The notes beneath the pieces were generated by a model, which saw only the letters and a list, made by a program, of their open reading frames with translations, was not told where the DNA came from and did not search any database. Shown here piece by piece: positions 35,346-43,882 of a stretch of DNA of 49,921 bases. Both the position numbers and the translations under genes were made by a program. Position 1 is the first letter of the stretch; the number at the start of each line of letters is the position of its first letter. Source of the DNA: Bacteroidales bacterium. Lineage in GTDB: Bacteria > Bacteroidota > Bacteroidia > Bacteroidales > PUMT01. Location: the NCBI GenBank assembly GCA_007135095.1, contig SLJO01000198.1:1-49921 (forward strand). Reading direction: 5' to 3'.

Positions 35346-37811
35346 TTAATCGTTGGTTCTCCTGATTCTTGCACCTGCATTTTTTTCAAAGGCCCTGGCA
35401 AGCCTGTCCATTACAGCATCTATCTGCCTGTCCTTAAGGGTTCCTTCCATGTCCTGCAATATAAAGCTTATGGCCAGTGATTTTCTTCCTTTGGTTATAT
35501 TCTCCCCTTCATACACATCAAAGAGATTGATGTTTTTAAGAAGGCTCTGTTCAGTCTTAAAGGCGATTTCCTGTATAATGCTGAAGTTCACGCTCTTGTC
35601 AACTTCCATAGCCAGGTCGCGCCTTACCTCGGGATACCTGGGCAGTTCAGTGTAAACGGTTGTTTTCTGTGCAGCGTAGCTGATCAGCTCATCCCACCTG
35701 ATATCGGCATAGAAAACCTGGTTTTTAATATCCGCTTTTTCCAGATGAGAGGGGTGGACAGCTCCGTATTCAGCTATAACCTTCTCTCCTGCCATAACCT
35801 GCAGGCCGTAAAGGAATACCTTATCATTCTCCGGTTCGTTATATTTCAATTCATCGGGATCAACACCTATGCGCCTGAAAACCTGTCCGACATATGCTTT
35901 TATATCAAAAAAGTCTGACGGCTTTCCTTTACTGTTCCACCGGACTGTTCCACTTGTTCCGGAAAGAAAAATGGCCAGTCGCGTGGCTTCCCGGTAGTGA
36001 TTCAGGTCGCCCTTTTCCCTGGCATTGCCAGAATAGCTGTATATATTTCCGAATTCGTAAAGCTTAAGATCGTGATTTTTCCTGTTGGCATTATACAGCA
36101 CAGCCTCAAGTCCGCCAAAAAGCAGGGTCTGCCGCAGACAGTCAAGATCAGTGCTGAGTGGATTGATGATCTTTACCAGCTTTTGTTCGGAAAACGACGG
36201 CGACTCTGTGTACCAGGATGACCGGGTAAGGGAGTTGGCAATTATTTCGTTGAATCCCAGACTGGTAAGCATGTCTGCCACGGCATGTGAATATTTTTCC
36301 CTGTCGGGCTTTTCCGAATATGAAATTGTGGAGTGCACGCTTTCCGGGGCGGGTATATTGTTGTACCCGTAAATCCTGAGGATTTCCTCAATCACATCGG
36401 CCCGCCTGGTAACATCAACGCGGTAAAGAGGCACCTCCACCGACAGCTTGCCTCCCTTCTCTTCCAGGAGATTAAAATCAAGCAGGCACAGTATTGTTTT
36501 TATCCCTTGCCTGTCAATTTTCGTGCCTGTCATCCGGTCAATATAATCATACTCCATATCCAGTTTAACCGGTGCTACAGGCTCCGGATAGACATCAGTT
36601 ATTTCCGATGATATTGAACCTCCCGCAATTTCCTTTATAAGCATTGCAGCCCTTTTAAGGGTATAAACGGTGATTGAAGGATCGGACCCGCGTTCAAACC
36701 GGAAAGAGGCATCGGTGTTGAGCCCGTGCCTTCGTGCTGATTTACGTATGGAAACGGGATCAAAACAGGCGCTTTCGAGGAATATATTGACGGTTTCTCC
36801 GGTCACGCCTGAGACTGTGCCGCCGAGAATACCGGCAAGGCACATTCCTTCCTCCTCATTGCATATCATCAGGTCTTCCGGTGACAACAACCGCACTTCC
36901 TCATCGAGTGTTGTAAATTCAGTTTCATCGGGCAAGGGGCCGATTATTACTTTCTTGCCTTTTATCCTGTCAGCATTGAATGCATGGAGCGGCTGTCCCG
37001 TTTCATGCAATACATAATTGGTTATGTCTACAATATTATTTACCGGCTTCAATCCTATTGATCTGAGCCTGTTTTGCAGCCATTTGGGTGAGGAGGCAAC
37101 TTTCACTCCCGATATGGTCAAACCCGAATACCTTATACAGCTTTCGGTATCCTTGATAATGACATCAATGGGATAGTTATTGTTGTCGGACCTGAAGTCA
37201 CCTGTATCGGGCCTCTTCAGATTCACCTCCATGGACTGCCCAAGCCAGGCTGCAAGGTCACGGGCAACGCCGTAATGAGAGGCTGCGTCAATACGGTTGG
37301 GAGTGAGTCCGATCTCAAAGATTGTGTCTTTTTCAATTTTGAAATATTCACTGGCGGGCGTTCCCGGCACCGTATCATTATCAAGAACCATAATCCCGTC
37401 ATGTGAATCACCCAGACCAAGTTCATCCTCGGCGCATATCATTCCTTCGGACAGCTCTCCGCGTATCTTTGTTTTTTTAATGGTCATGCTGCCGGCGCCC
37501 CTGTAAAGTGTTGTCCCGGTTAGCGCCACCGCCACTTTCTGGCCCTCTGCCACATTGGGCGCGCCGCATACAATCTGAAGGATCCTGCCATGCCCTGCAT
37601 CAACCCGCGTAAGGCTAAGTTTGTCTGCATCCGGGTGTTTTACACAGGAAACAACTTCTCCGGCGACCACCCCTTCAAGGCTGCCTTTTACAGGCTCAAA
37701 CAATTCCAGGCCTTCAACTTCAAGTCCGATGCTGGTCAGTATATCTGATATTTCCAGCGGGGTGAGATCTGTTGGAATATATTCTCTGAGCCAGTTGTAG
37801 GAGATCTTCAT
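35346..37811 (-). CDS. pheT: Phenylalanine--tRNA ligase beta subunit
   Basis: 821 residues, full length for the bacterial beta subunit. In order: N-terminal MKISYNWLREY, a tRNA-binding (EMAP-like) domain at about 40-155 (VVSCVKHPDADKLSLTRVD, IVCGAPN), the B3/B4 editing region with SACFDPVSIRKSARRHGLNTDASFRFERG, the B5 domain, the catalytic-like core (EEILRIYGYNNIP) and a C-terminal anticodon-binding FDX-ACB domain (ELPRYPEVRRDLAMEVD). It forms an alpha2-beta2 enzyme with PheS, which is not encoded here, so pheS and pheT are unlinked in this genome. This is usual in many Bacteroidetes. Confidence 0.97.
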   Translation of the reverse strand: MKISYNWLREYIPTDLTPLEISDILTSIGLEVEGLELFEPVKGSLEGVVAGEVVSCVKHPDADKLSLTRVDAGHGRILQIVCGAPNVAEGQKVAVALTGTTLYRGAGSMTIKKTKIRGELSEGMICAEDELGLGDSHDGIMVLDNDTVPGTPASEYFKIEKDTIFEIGLTPNRIDAASHYGVARDLAAWLGQSMEVNLKRPDTGDFRSDNNNYPIDVIIKDTESCIRYSGLTISGVKVASSPKWLQNRLRSIGLKPVNNIVDITNYVLHETGQPLHAFNADRIKGKKVIIGPLPDETEFTTLDEEVRLLSPEDLMICNEEEGMCLAGILGGTVSGVTGETVNIFLESACFDPVSIRKSARRHGLNTDASFRFERGSDPSITVYTLKRAAMLIKEIAGGSISSEITDVYPEPVAPVKLDMEYDYIDRMTGTKIDRQGIKTILCLLDFNLLEEKGGKLSVEVPLYRVDVTRRADVIEEILRIYGYNNIPAPESVHSTISYSEKPDREKYSHAVADMLTSLGFNEIIANSLTRSSWYTESPSFSEQKLVKIINPLSTDLDCLRQTLLFGGLEAVLYNANRKNHDLKLYEFGNIYSYSGNAREKGDLNHYREATRLAIFLSGTSGTVRWNSKGKPSDFFDIKAYVGQVFRRIGVDPDELKYNEPENDKVFLYGLQVMAGEKVIAEYGAVHPSHLEKADIKNQVFYADIRWDELISYAAQKTTVYTELPRYPEVRRDLAMEVDKSVNFSIIQEIAFKTEQSLLKNINLFDVYEGENITKGRKSLAISFILQDMEGTLKDRQIDAVMDRLARAFEKNAGARIRRTND

Positions 37812-37855
37812 TTGTACAATTCAGGTTTATCGGGTTCAAATTCAATCAAAACATA

Positions 37856-37863
37856 CAAAAGTA
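37856..37863 (-). promoter_or_regulatory. Candidate -7 box of pheT
   Basis: Minus strand TACTTTTG matches TAnnTTTG, 45 bp before the ATG at 37811. No -33 element at standard spacing. Confidence 0.4.
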
Positions 37864-37929
37864 AAAGAAAAATCAAAACATCGATAAGGTATTAATCATA
37901 AATCATGCCGTAGTGTCCGGAAATTTTTA

Positions 37930-37959
37930 TTGAAACTCATATGCAATTAAATATATTTG
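37930..37959 (+). promoter_or_regulatory. Bacteroidetes-type promoter of the surE-lpxB operon
   Basis: TTG at 37930-37932, 19 bp, TATATTTG at 37952-37959. It overlaps the most upstream in-frame TTG (37957), which therefore cannot be a translated start; this supports the TTG at 37987. Confidence 0.55.
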
Positions 37960-37986
37960 CATATTAATATTTTTAAACGCAAAGAA

Positions 37987-38778
37987 TTGAAAGAAAACAA
38001 TAGCAAACCGTTGATTCTGGTAACAAACGATGACGGCATCCATGCTCCGGGACTAAAGGCCCTGACTGAACTGGCGCGAAAACTCGGAGATGTTGTTGTA
38101 GTAGCACCCGATGAAGGCCGCTCGGGCATGTCCCACGCAATAACCATTAAATATCCCCTGAGATTGAATAAAATCAAGGATGAAGAGAATCTTGCAATTT
38201 ATTCATGCTCGGGTCATCCTGCCGATTGTGTCAAGCTTGCAGTCAATCAGTTACTCGACCGCAAACCTGATCTTCTGATATCAGGAATAAACCACGGATC
38301 CAACTCGTCAATATCGGTGGTTTACAGCGGCACCATGGCGGCGGCGATTGAAGGCGGGCTGCACGGGATTCCCTCAATTGGGTTTTCAATTACCGATTTT
38401 TCATCCCGGCCCGATTTTTCAGCAAGTTGTTTTTTTGGCGAGCAAATAATAATGAATACCCTGAGCGACGGATTGCCTGAGGGGGTTTGCCTTAATGTGA
38501 ATTTTCCCAAATTGCCGCAGAAAGACATCAAGGGCATCAGGATTTGCAGGCAGGCCAAGGGTTTGTGGATTGAGGAATTTGATAAGCGCGTTGACCCTCA
38601 CAGGCGCGAATATTTCTGGCTTACCGGCTATTTTGACAATTATGAACCCGATAATGAAGATACAGACGAGTGGGCGTTGAAGCACAATTATATTTCCGTT
38701 GTTCCTGTCAGGGTTGATTTTTCAGATACTAAGGCAATGGCTAAACTTAGATCACTGTATGCAAAAAATGGTATATAA
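37987..38778 (+). CDS. surE: 5'/3'-nucleotidase SurE
   Basis: Metal-dependent phosphatase acting on nucleoside monophosphates. The N-terminal motif LILVTNDDGIHAPG carries the Asp-Asp metal pair, followed by VVVVAPDEGRSGMSHAIT, CSGHPADCVKLAV and SGINHGSNSSISVVYSGTMAAAIEG, all SurE signatures. There is no ATG before the conserved core. I choose the TTG at 37987 (263 residues) because the other in-frame TTG (37957) lies inside the promoter box. The end overlaps the next small gene by 11-20 nt, starting a run surE, membrane protein, lpxB, spoIID-like. Confidence 0.93.
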   Translation: MKENNSKPLILVTNDDGIHAPGLKALTELARKLGDVVVVAPDEGRSGMSHAITIKYPLRLNKIKDEENLAIYSCSGHPADCVKLAVNQLLDRKPDLLISGINHGSNSSISVVYSGTMAAAIEGGLHGIPSIGFSITDFSSRPDFSASCFFGEQIIMNTLSDGLPEGVCLNVNFPKLPQKDIKGIRICRQAKGLWIEEFDKRVDPHRREYFWLTGYFDNYEPDNEDTDEWALKHNYISVVPVRVDFSDTKAMAKLRSLYAKNGI

Positions 38779-39055
38779 TACACAAAGAACCGGCTTTATC
38801 CTGGGGGTCATACTTCCCCTGATATCGTTAACGGCTTTCTACCTCTTCAGATACAACGATATTTCCGTTCCTGAGTTTTTACGGTTTATATATTTCAGGG
38901 ATATCCTTTCCCCGCTGCTGAGCCTTAATATTTTACCAAATCTCATTCTTTTTTTTATATTTATCCGTAATGACTTTTTATTCTCTGCACGCGGTGTTCT
39001 GCTGTCTACTTTTTTGTTCGCGGGACTTGTTATTATTTTTAAGGTCATATCCTGA
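38759..39055 (+). CDS. Small membrane protein between surE and lpxB
   Basis: About 98 residues from the ATG at 38759, or 95 from the ATG at 38768. Three hydrophobic segments can be seen: TGFILGVILPLISLTAFYLF, LLSLNILPNLILFFIFI and GVLLSTFLFAGLVIIFKVI. It overlaps the surE end in another frame and ends 2 bp before the lpxB ATG, so translational coupling on both sides is likely. I do not recognise the family. Its position suggests an inner-membrane role tied to lipid A or envelope metabolism, which is inference only. The longer reading from 38699 is rejected since it lies inside surE. Confidence 0.75.
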   Translation: MQKMVYNTQRTGFILGVILPLISLTAFYLFRYNDISVPEFLRFIYFRDILSPLLSLNILPNLILFFIFIRNDFLFSARGVLLSTFLFAGLVIIFKVIS

Positions 39056-39057
39056 TT

Positions 39058-40176
39058 ATGAGGTATTACATTATTGCAGGTGAAGCTTCGGGAGATTTGC
39101 ACGGCTCGGCATTGATGAAGGCCCTCGGCCGTCTTGACCCTGATGCCGATTTCAGGTTCTGGGGCGGAGACCTTATGCAGGAGGCCGGCGGAACTCTTGT
39201 CCGCCATATTAGAAAGACCAGTTTCATGGGTTTCTGGGAGGTTCTGAAAAACCTCGGTTCAATTTATGAAGGCATTAGATTCTGCAAAAGGGATATTGCC
39301 TCCTACCAGCCCGACGCATTGATCCTTATAGACTACCCGGGTTTTAATCTGCGTATGGCCAGGTACGCTAAAAATCTCGACATCAGGGTTTTTTACTATA
39401 TATCTCCAAAAGTCTGGGCCTGGAATTCCTCCCGGGTCGAGACGATAAGGAAATACGTGGACCATATGCTCACAATCTTTCCTTTCGAGACAGGTTTTTA
39501 TGAACGGTTCGGATACAGGGTTGACTATGTAGGAAATCCATTGATGGATGCAATTGAAAACCGTCCTTTCAGGGAGGAGCAGTTTGATGAGTTCACTCAA
39601 AGAAACAACCTGGCGGGGAAACCGGTTATTGCCATACTCGCCGGCAGCCGTATCCAGGAAATTGAAAAGTCACTTCCCCTCATGTTGTCAGTTACCGGTA
39701 AATTTCCCGGATACCAGTTCATTATAGCAGGGGCGCCTTCAATTGCACCCGAAGTCTATCTTAAGCACACTAAAAACCAGGTCAGGATACTTTTCAGCCA
39801 GACTTATGCCCTCCTCCGGCATTCGGCTGCCGCAATGGTTGTGAGCGGTACGGCCACGCTTGAAGCAGCACTGCTGGATGTGCCCCTGGTGGTATGCTAC
39901 AGGGGCTCTTTTCTGTCCTACCATATTGCAAGGCGATTCATCAGGGTCAGGTATATATCGCTTGTTAACCTGATTGCCGGAAGGGAAATCGTCAGGGAGC
40001 TGATCCAGAATGACTTTAACAGTGCAAACCTGGCGAATGAACTGGATAAAATCCTGAATGACAGCCAGGCAAGAAAAAATATGAAGAATGAATTCATCCA
40101 TTTAAGGCAGCTGGTAGGCGGGCCGGGTGCTTCCCGGAAGGCTGCTGAAAAGATAGTCGGTTACCTTAATGCTTGA
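39058..40176 (+). CDS. lpxB: Lipid-A-disaccharide synthase
   Basis: Peripheral inner-membrane glycosyltransferase (GT19) that joins UDP-diacylglucosamine and lipid X into the lipid A disaccharide. 372 residues. Motifs: IIAGEASGDLHGSALMKAL at the N terminus, SFMGFWEVL, LIDYPGFNLRMA, YYISPKVWAWNSSRV, ILAGSRIQEIEKSLP, and SGTATLEAALLDVPLVVCYR in the nucleotide-sugar site. It starts 2 bp after the small membrane protein and is followed directly by the SpoIID-domain gene. It shows that this organism makes lipid A. Confidence 0.96.
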   Translation: MRYYIIAGEASGDLHGSALMKALGRLDPDADFRFWGGDLMQEAGGTLVRHIRKTSFMGFWEVLKNLGSIYEGIRFCKRDIASYQPDALILIDYPGFNLRMARYAKNLDIRVFYYISPKVWAWNSSRVETIRKYVDHMLTIFPFETGFYERFGYRVDYVGNPLMDAIENRPFREEQFDEFTQRNNLAGKPVIAILAGSRIQEIEKSLPLMLSVTGKFPGYQFIIAGAPSIAPEVYLKHTKNQVRILFSQTYALLRHSAAAMVVSGTATLEAALLDVPLVVCYRGSFLSYHIARRFIRVRYISLVNLIAGREIVRELIQNDFNSANLANELDKILNDSQARKNMKNEFIHLRQLVGGPGASRKAAEKIVGYLNA

Positions 40177-40182
40177 TTGCGT

Positions 40183-41343
40183 ATGAGAAATATGTTCACG
40201 GCTGTTTTTATCTCCGGCTGCTTTTTGCTGTTTTGTGCTCCTTTATACCCGTCAGTAGTAAGGATAAGTATTTTCAATGAGCATTTCCTTTCAGCCGTCG
40301 TAATTACCCCGCATGACGGGGAATACATTGTGTCGGGCGACCGGGAGGAAGTGCTTGTGCTCAAGGAAAATGATGTTTTGTATATCTCCAGGAAAGGTGA
40401 AGGATTGTTCATTAGCAGCAGGTCCGGTTCTCCGGGCATTTTTGAAAGTGTTTCTGTCCGTGCCACCGCTCCCGGCCACGGCATCGGCATAAGGCCGCTG
40501 CAGCCCTCCCTGGAGGAAGTACTTTATCATGGTGATCTGTATATGACTGTGAATTACGGCCGCATAAGCATGATAAATGAAACAGATAAAAGCCTTTACC
40601 TTGCAGGCGTGGTGGAAGCCGAATCGGGTACCGGTGCAGCAGCGATGTACTACAAGGCGCAGGCGGTGATTTGCCGGACATACCTATACAACAGTCTGCA
40701 CCGGCATGCCGATGAGGGTTTTGATCTTTGTGATGAGGTACACTGCCAGGCTTATAAAGGCAGGATGACCGGGAACAAGGTTATCCTTGAGGCGGTAAAA
40801 GCCACATCCGGCAAAGTGATTACCTGTGAGGAGGGTAAACTTATCCCGGCGGTTTTCCATGCCAATTGCGGAGGCCAGACGGCAAGCTCGGATAATGTAT
40901 GGCTTCAGTCCAAATCCTGCCTGCAGCCGGTGACTGATCCATGGTGCCGTGGAAGACCCGGTTCCCTCTGGCAGAAGACCATAGATGCAAGCGAGTGGAA
41001 ATCCTACCTTGTCAGCATGGGTTTTAATGAAAACAGCGGTCAAAATTCATCTGCCGGTTTTGATATGAGACAGCAGAACAGGAGTTTTTTTTACCGTGTT
41101 GGCGATTTTGCTATCCCTTATCGCAAAATCCGTGCTGACTGGAATTTGCGGTCGGCATATTTTGATATTGAAACTGCCGGGCAGGGCAGTAAGATCCTGA
41201 TCCGGGGCAGGGGTTACGGTCATGGCGCAGGGCTTTGTCAGGAAGGGGCAATGGTGATGGCAGTAAAGGGATATAATTTTATTGATATATTGCAGTTCTA
41301 CTATACAGGCATTTCAATAGCAGATATTGAACAGTTGTTTTGA
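40183..41343 (+). CDS. SpoIID/LytB-domain protein, probable peptidoglycan lytic enzyme
   Basis: 386 residues from the ATG at 40183, 6 bp after the lpxB stop; a TTG at 40177 would add two. It has a signal peptide (MFTAVFISGCFLLFCAPLYP-S). The second half carries the SpoIID domain: LAGVVEAESGTGAAAMYYKAQAV, ICRTYLYNS, a CDEVHCQAY segment, FHANCGGQTASS and the C-terminal GRGYGHGAGLCQEGAMVMA. SpoIID of Bacillus is a lytic transglycosylase that acts on denuded glycan during engulfment; non-sporulating bacteria have homologues in cell-wall turnover. The conserved catalytic Glu is probably in EAESG. Paired with the SPOR lipoprotein at 8.9 kb, which binds the same kind of glycan, it hints at septal wall remodelling, by inference. 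Confidence 0.9.
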   Translation: MRNMFTAVFISGCFLLFCAPLYPSVVRISIFNEHFLSAVVITPHDGEYIVSGDREEVLVLKENDVLYISRKGEGLFISSRSGSPGIFESVSVRATAPGHGIGIRPLQPSLEEVLYHGDLYMTVNYGRISMINETDKSLYLAGVVEAESGTGAAAMYYKAQAVICRTYLYNSLHRHADEGFDLCDEVHCQAYKGRMTGNKVILEAVKATSGKVITCEEGKLIPAVFHANCGGQTASSDNVWLQSKSCLQPVTDPWCRGRPGSLWQKTIDASEWKSYLVSMGFNENSGQNSSAGFDMRQQNRSFFYRVGDFAIPYRKIRADWNLRSAYFDIETAGQGSKILIRGRGYGHGAGLCQEGAMVMAVKGYNFIDILQFYYTGISIADIEQLF

Positions 41344-41406
41344 ATATGCATTCGTGAGCGATGCACGGATTTGCGCTGAACTTGATACTTTTTATTTGAA
41401 AAGATT

Positions 41407-42138
41407 ATGATCGCACTGATAAATAAGGAAATCGGCAGTTTTTTCAGTTCTCTCACAGGCTATATTGTGATTTCCGTGTTCCTGGTTATTAACGGACTGT
41501 TTATATGGGTTTTTCCCGGTGAGCTTAATATTCCTGAAAGTGGCTATGCCACCCTTGACACACTTTTTATTATTTCTCCCTGGGTATTTCTCTTCCTTGT
41601 TCCCGCTCTCACCATGCGGACGTTTTCAGAGGAAAAAAAATCGGGCACCATGGAATTGCTGCTGGTAAGACCTTTGACCGATTTTAGTATTGTAATGGCC
41701 AAATTCATCGCTGCAGTAACCCTGGTGCTCATTTCCCTTATACCTACACTGGTTTACTTCTGGTCATTACACACCCTCGGCAACCCTTCAGGCAACCTTG
41801 ATACCGGTGCCATCCTGGGATCATACACGGGGTTATTCTTCCTTGGCAGCTGTTATGCAGCCATTGGTGTGTTTTCTTCCTCTCTTACTGAAAATCAGAT
41901 CATAGCCTTTATTCTTGCCGTGTTGCTCTCTTTCTTTTTTTTTACAGGCTTTGAAATGTTAAGTGCCCTTCCCCTTCCTTTCAGGGCAGATGAATTTCTG
42001 TTATACCTGGGAATAAATGAGCATTACAGCTCAATCAGCAGGGGAGTGGTTGATACCCGTGATATAGTCTATTTTGTTTCGCTTATTGCACTGTTTTTAT
42101 TTTTAACCCGTACCGTGCTTCAAAGCAGGAAATGGTAA
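41407..42138 (+). CDS. gldF: ABC-2 type permease, GldF-like
   Basis: 243 residues with six transmembrane helices and little else (TGYIVISVFLVINGLFIWVF near the start; AAVTLVLISLIPTLVYFWSL; ILAVLLSFFFFTGF). The cytoplasmic segment TMRTFSEEKKSGTMELLLVRPLT is the hallmark coupling region of ABC-2 permeases. Adjacent GldG identifies it as GldF of the gliding-associated ABC complex (GldA-GldF-GldG). The ATPase GldA is not in the window; in Flavobacterium it is also unlinked. The gldG gene begins 12 bp downstream. Confidence 0.88.
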   Translation: MIALINKEIGSFFSSLTGYIVISVFLVINGLFIWVFPGELNIPESGYATLDTLFIISPWVFLFLVPALTMRTFSEEKKSGTMELLLVRPLTDFSIVMAKFIAAVTLVLISLIPTLVYFWSLHTLGNPSGNLDTGAILGSYTGLFFLGSCYAAIGVFSSSLTENQIIAFILAVLLSFFFFTGFEMLSALPLPFRADEFLLYLGINEHYSSISRGVVDTRDIVYFVSLIALFLFLTRTVLQSRKW

Positions 42139-42150
42139 ATTACCCTGATA

Positions 42151-43854
42151 ATGCATAAAAGAGAATATAGAAAACAACAATTGCTCAGGCTTGGTTTCCT
42201 GATAGTTTCCATTGTTTTGATATGCATAATATCAAACCAGCTTTTTTTCAGGTTCGACCTGACTCAGGATAAGCGCTATACTCTTTCACCGGTTACAAAG
42301 GAAATTTTAAATGGGCTGGATGATATAATTTATATACAAGTATATCTCGATGGTGACCTGCCTGTAGGGTTCAGGCGGATGCGCAACTCGATAAGGGAGA
42401 TGATTGATGAATTCAGGGTCATTGCCTCCGGGCCTGTGCACTACGAGTTTATTGACCCTGCAGGAATCGACGATAATGCCCTGAGGGAGGATCTTTTTTT
42501 TGAGCTTCACAGCAAAGGCCTCAGGCCAACAAACATCGACATAACCGAAAGGGGGGGGCGAAGGTCACAAAAGCTGGTTTTCCCCGGAGCACTTGTATCC
42601 TATAAGGGTATTGAAATGCCGGTAAATTTTTTGAAAAACAATCCGGCTCTTCCTGCTGAGCAGAACCTGAACAATTCCATCCAGAGTATCGAATACGAAC
42701 TTATCAGTTCTATTCACACCTTAAAAAACCCGGAAACAAAAAAAGTTGCCTTCCTGGAAGGGCATGGTGAGCTTGACGAGCTGCTGGTTGCAGGCATCAG
42801 TGATGCAATTGTGAGGTATTACGATATTTACAGGGGACGGATAAATGAACAGGATCTCCAAAGCCTCGATGATTATCATGCACTGATAATAGCAAAACCG
42901 GTAAAGCCCTTTTCTGAGCAGGAAAAATATATCATTGACCAGTATATAATGAAAGGCGGCAGTGTAATGTGGTTCATCGATCCTGTCGCCATTGACCTGG
43001 ATAGCCTGACCTATGCCAGTGAGGCAATTGCATTGATAAATGATCTGAATATCGACGACCAGCTTTTCCGGTATGGCATCAGGCTCAACCCCAACCTGGT
43101 AATGGATATGAATTGCCTGCTGATACCCGTTAATGTGGCACTGGCTGATGAACAGGCAAGATTCGTGCCTGTTCCCTGGTATTTTTCACCTCTGCTGGCA
43201 GGTAATGAAGCACATCCCGTTACAAGGGGCCTGAATTTTGTGAAAGCAGAATTTGCCAGTGTAATTGACACCGTTGGCACTGATACACTGATAAGCCGGG
43301 AAGTACTTTTGCGCACCTCCGAAGCAACCCGTGTGGTGAACGCTCCTTTGCTGGTCAGCCTGGATATGGCCCGGCAACAGCCTGTCCCCGGCGATTTTGG
43401 AAATCGCCACCAGCCGGTTGCTGTTCTTCTTGAAGGAGAGTTCCCCTCAGTGTTTGCAAACCGGGTGATTTCCGGCATTATTGGCCGTGATGATCCTGAC
43501 TTCAGGGAAAGGGGAGAAAGAACCCGTATGCTGGTTGTGGCTGACGGTGATATAATACGAAATGATGTAACCCTTTCGCAGGGTGTTCCCGAGCCGCTGC
43601 CACTGGGATTTGACAGGTATTCGGAACAGACATTCGGAAACCGTGAATTTGTCCTCAACGCTCTTAATTATCTCATGGATGAGGCTGGCCTGATGGAACT
43701 GAGGACAAGGGAGCTTCAGCTTCGTTTGCTTGACCGTGCAAGGATCAGGAGGGACCTTTCAATGTGGCAGGCGATAAATATGATAGTACCACCGGGAATT
43801 GTCCTCTTGTCAGGTCTGCTGTACAACTGGTCAAGAAGGAAAAGGTTTGCCTGA
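42151..43854 (+). CDS. gldG: Gliding-associated ABC auxiliary protein, GldG-like
   Basis: 567 residues: an N-terminal transmembrane helix (LGFLIVSIVLICIISNQLFF), a periplasmic N domain starting FDLTQDKRYTLSPVTKEIL, a central ABC-auxiliary domain (KKVAFLEGHGELDELLV; YHALIIAKPVKPFSEQEKYI; YIMKGGSVMWFIDPVAID), and a C-terminal transmembrane helix with a basic tail (GIVLLSGLLYNWSRRKRFA). Family members pair with ABC-2 permeases. In Flavobacterium the gldA, gldF and gldG genes are needed for gliding, although the transported substrate is unknown. 12 bp after gldF and 28 bp before the DUF4340 gene, so all three probably form one operon. Confidence 0.9.
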   Translation: MHKREYRKQQLLRLGFLIVSIVLICIISNQLFFRFDLTQDKRYTLSPVTKEILNGLDDIIYIQVYLDGDLPVGFRRMRNSIREMIDEFRVIASGPVHYEFIDPAGIDDNALREDLFFELHSKGLRPTNIDITERGGRRSQKLVFPGALVSYKGIEMPVNFLKNNPALPAEQNLNNSIQSIEYELISSIHTLKNPETKKVAFLEGHGELDELLVAGISDAIVRYYDIYRGRINEQDLQSLDDYHALIIAKPVKPFSEQEKYIIDQYIMKGGSVMWFIDPVAIDLDSLTYASEAIALINDLNIDDQLFRYGIRLNPNLVMDMNCLLIPVNVALADEQARFVPVPWYFSPLLAGNEAHPVTRGLNFVKAEFASVIDTVGTDTLISREVLLRTSEATRVVNAPLLVSLDMARQQPVPGDFGNRHQPVAVLLEGEFPSVFANRVISGIIGRDDPDFRERGERTRMLVVADGDIIRNDVTLSQGVPEPLPLGFDRYSEQTFGNREFVLNALNYLMDEAGLMELRTRELQLRLLDRARIRRDLSMWQAINMIVPPGIVLLSGLLYNWSRRKRFA

Positions 43855-43882
43855 CTGGCATGAATAATTATACTCTATACCC

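Noticed and set aside
41347-41365. Hairpin TGCATTCG/CGATGCA after the SpoIID-domain gene
   Set aside because: Short stem with a bulge and no following T tract, so not called a terminator.
43011-43658. Long antisense ORF (215 codons) opposite gldG
   Set aside because: Serine/arginine-rich, low-complexity translation typical of the complement of a real gene; gldG is unambiguous on the plus strand.
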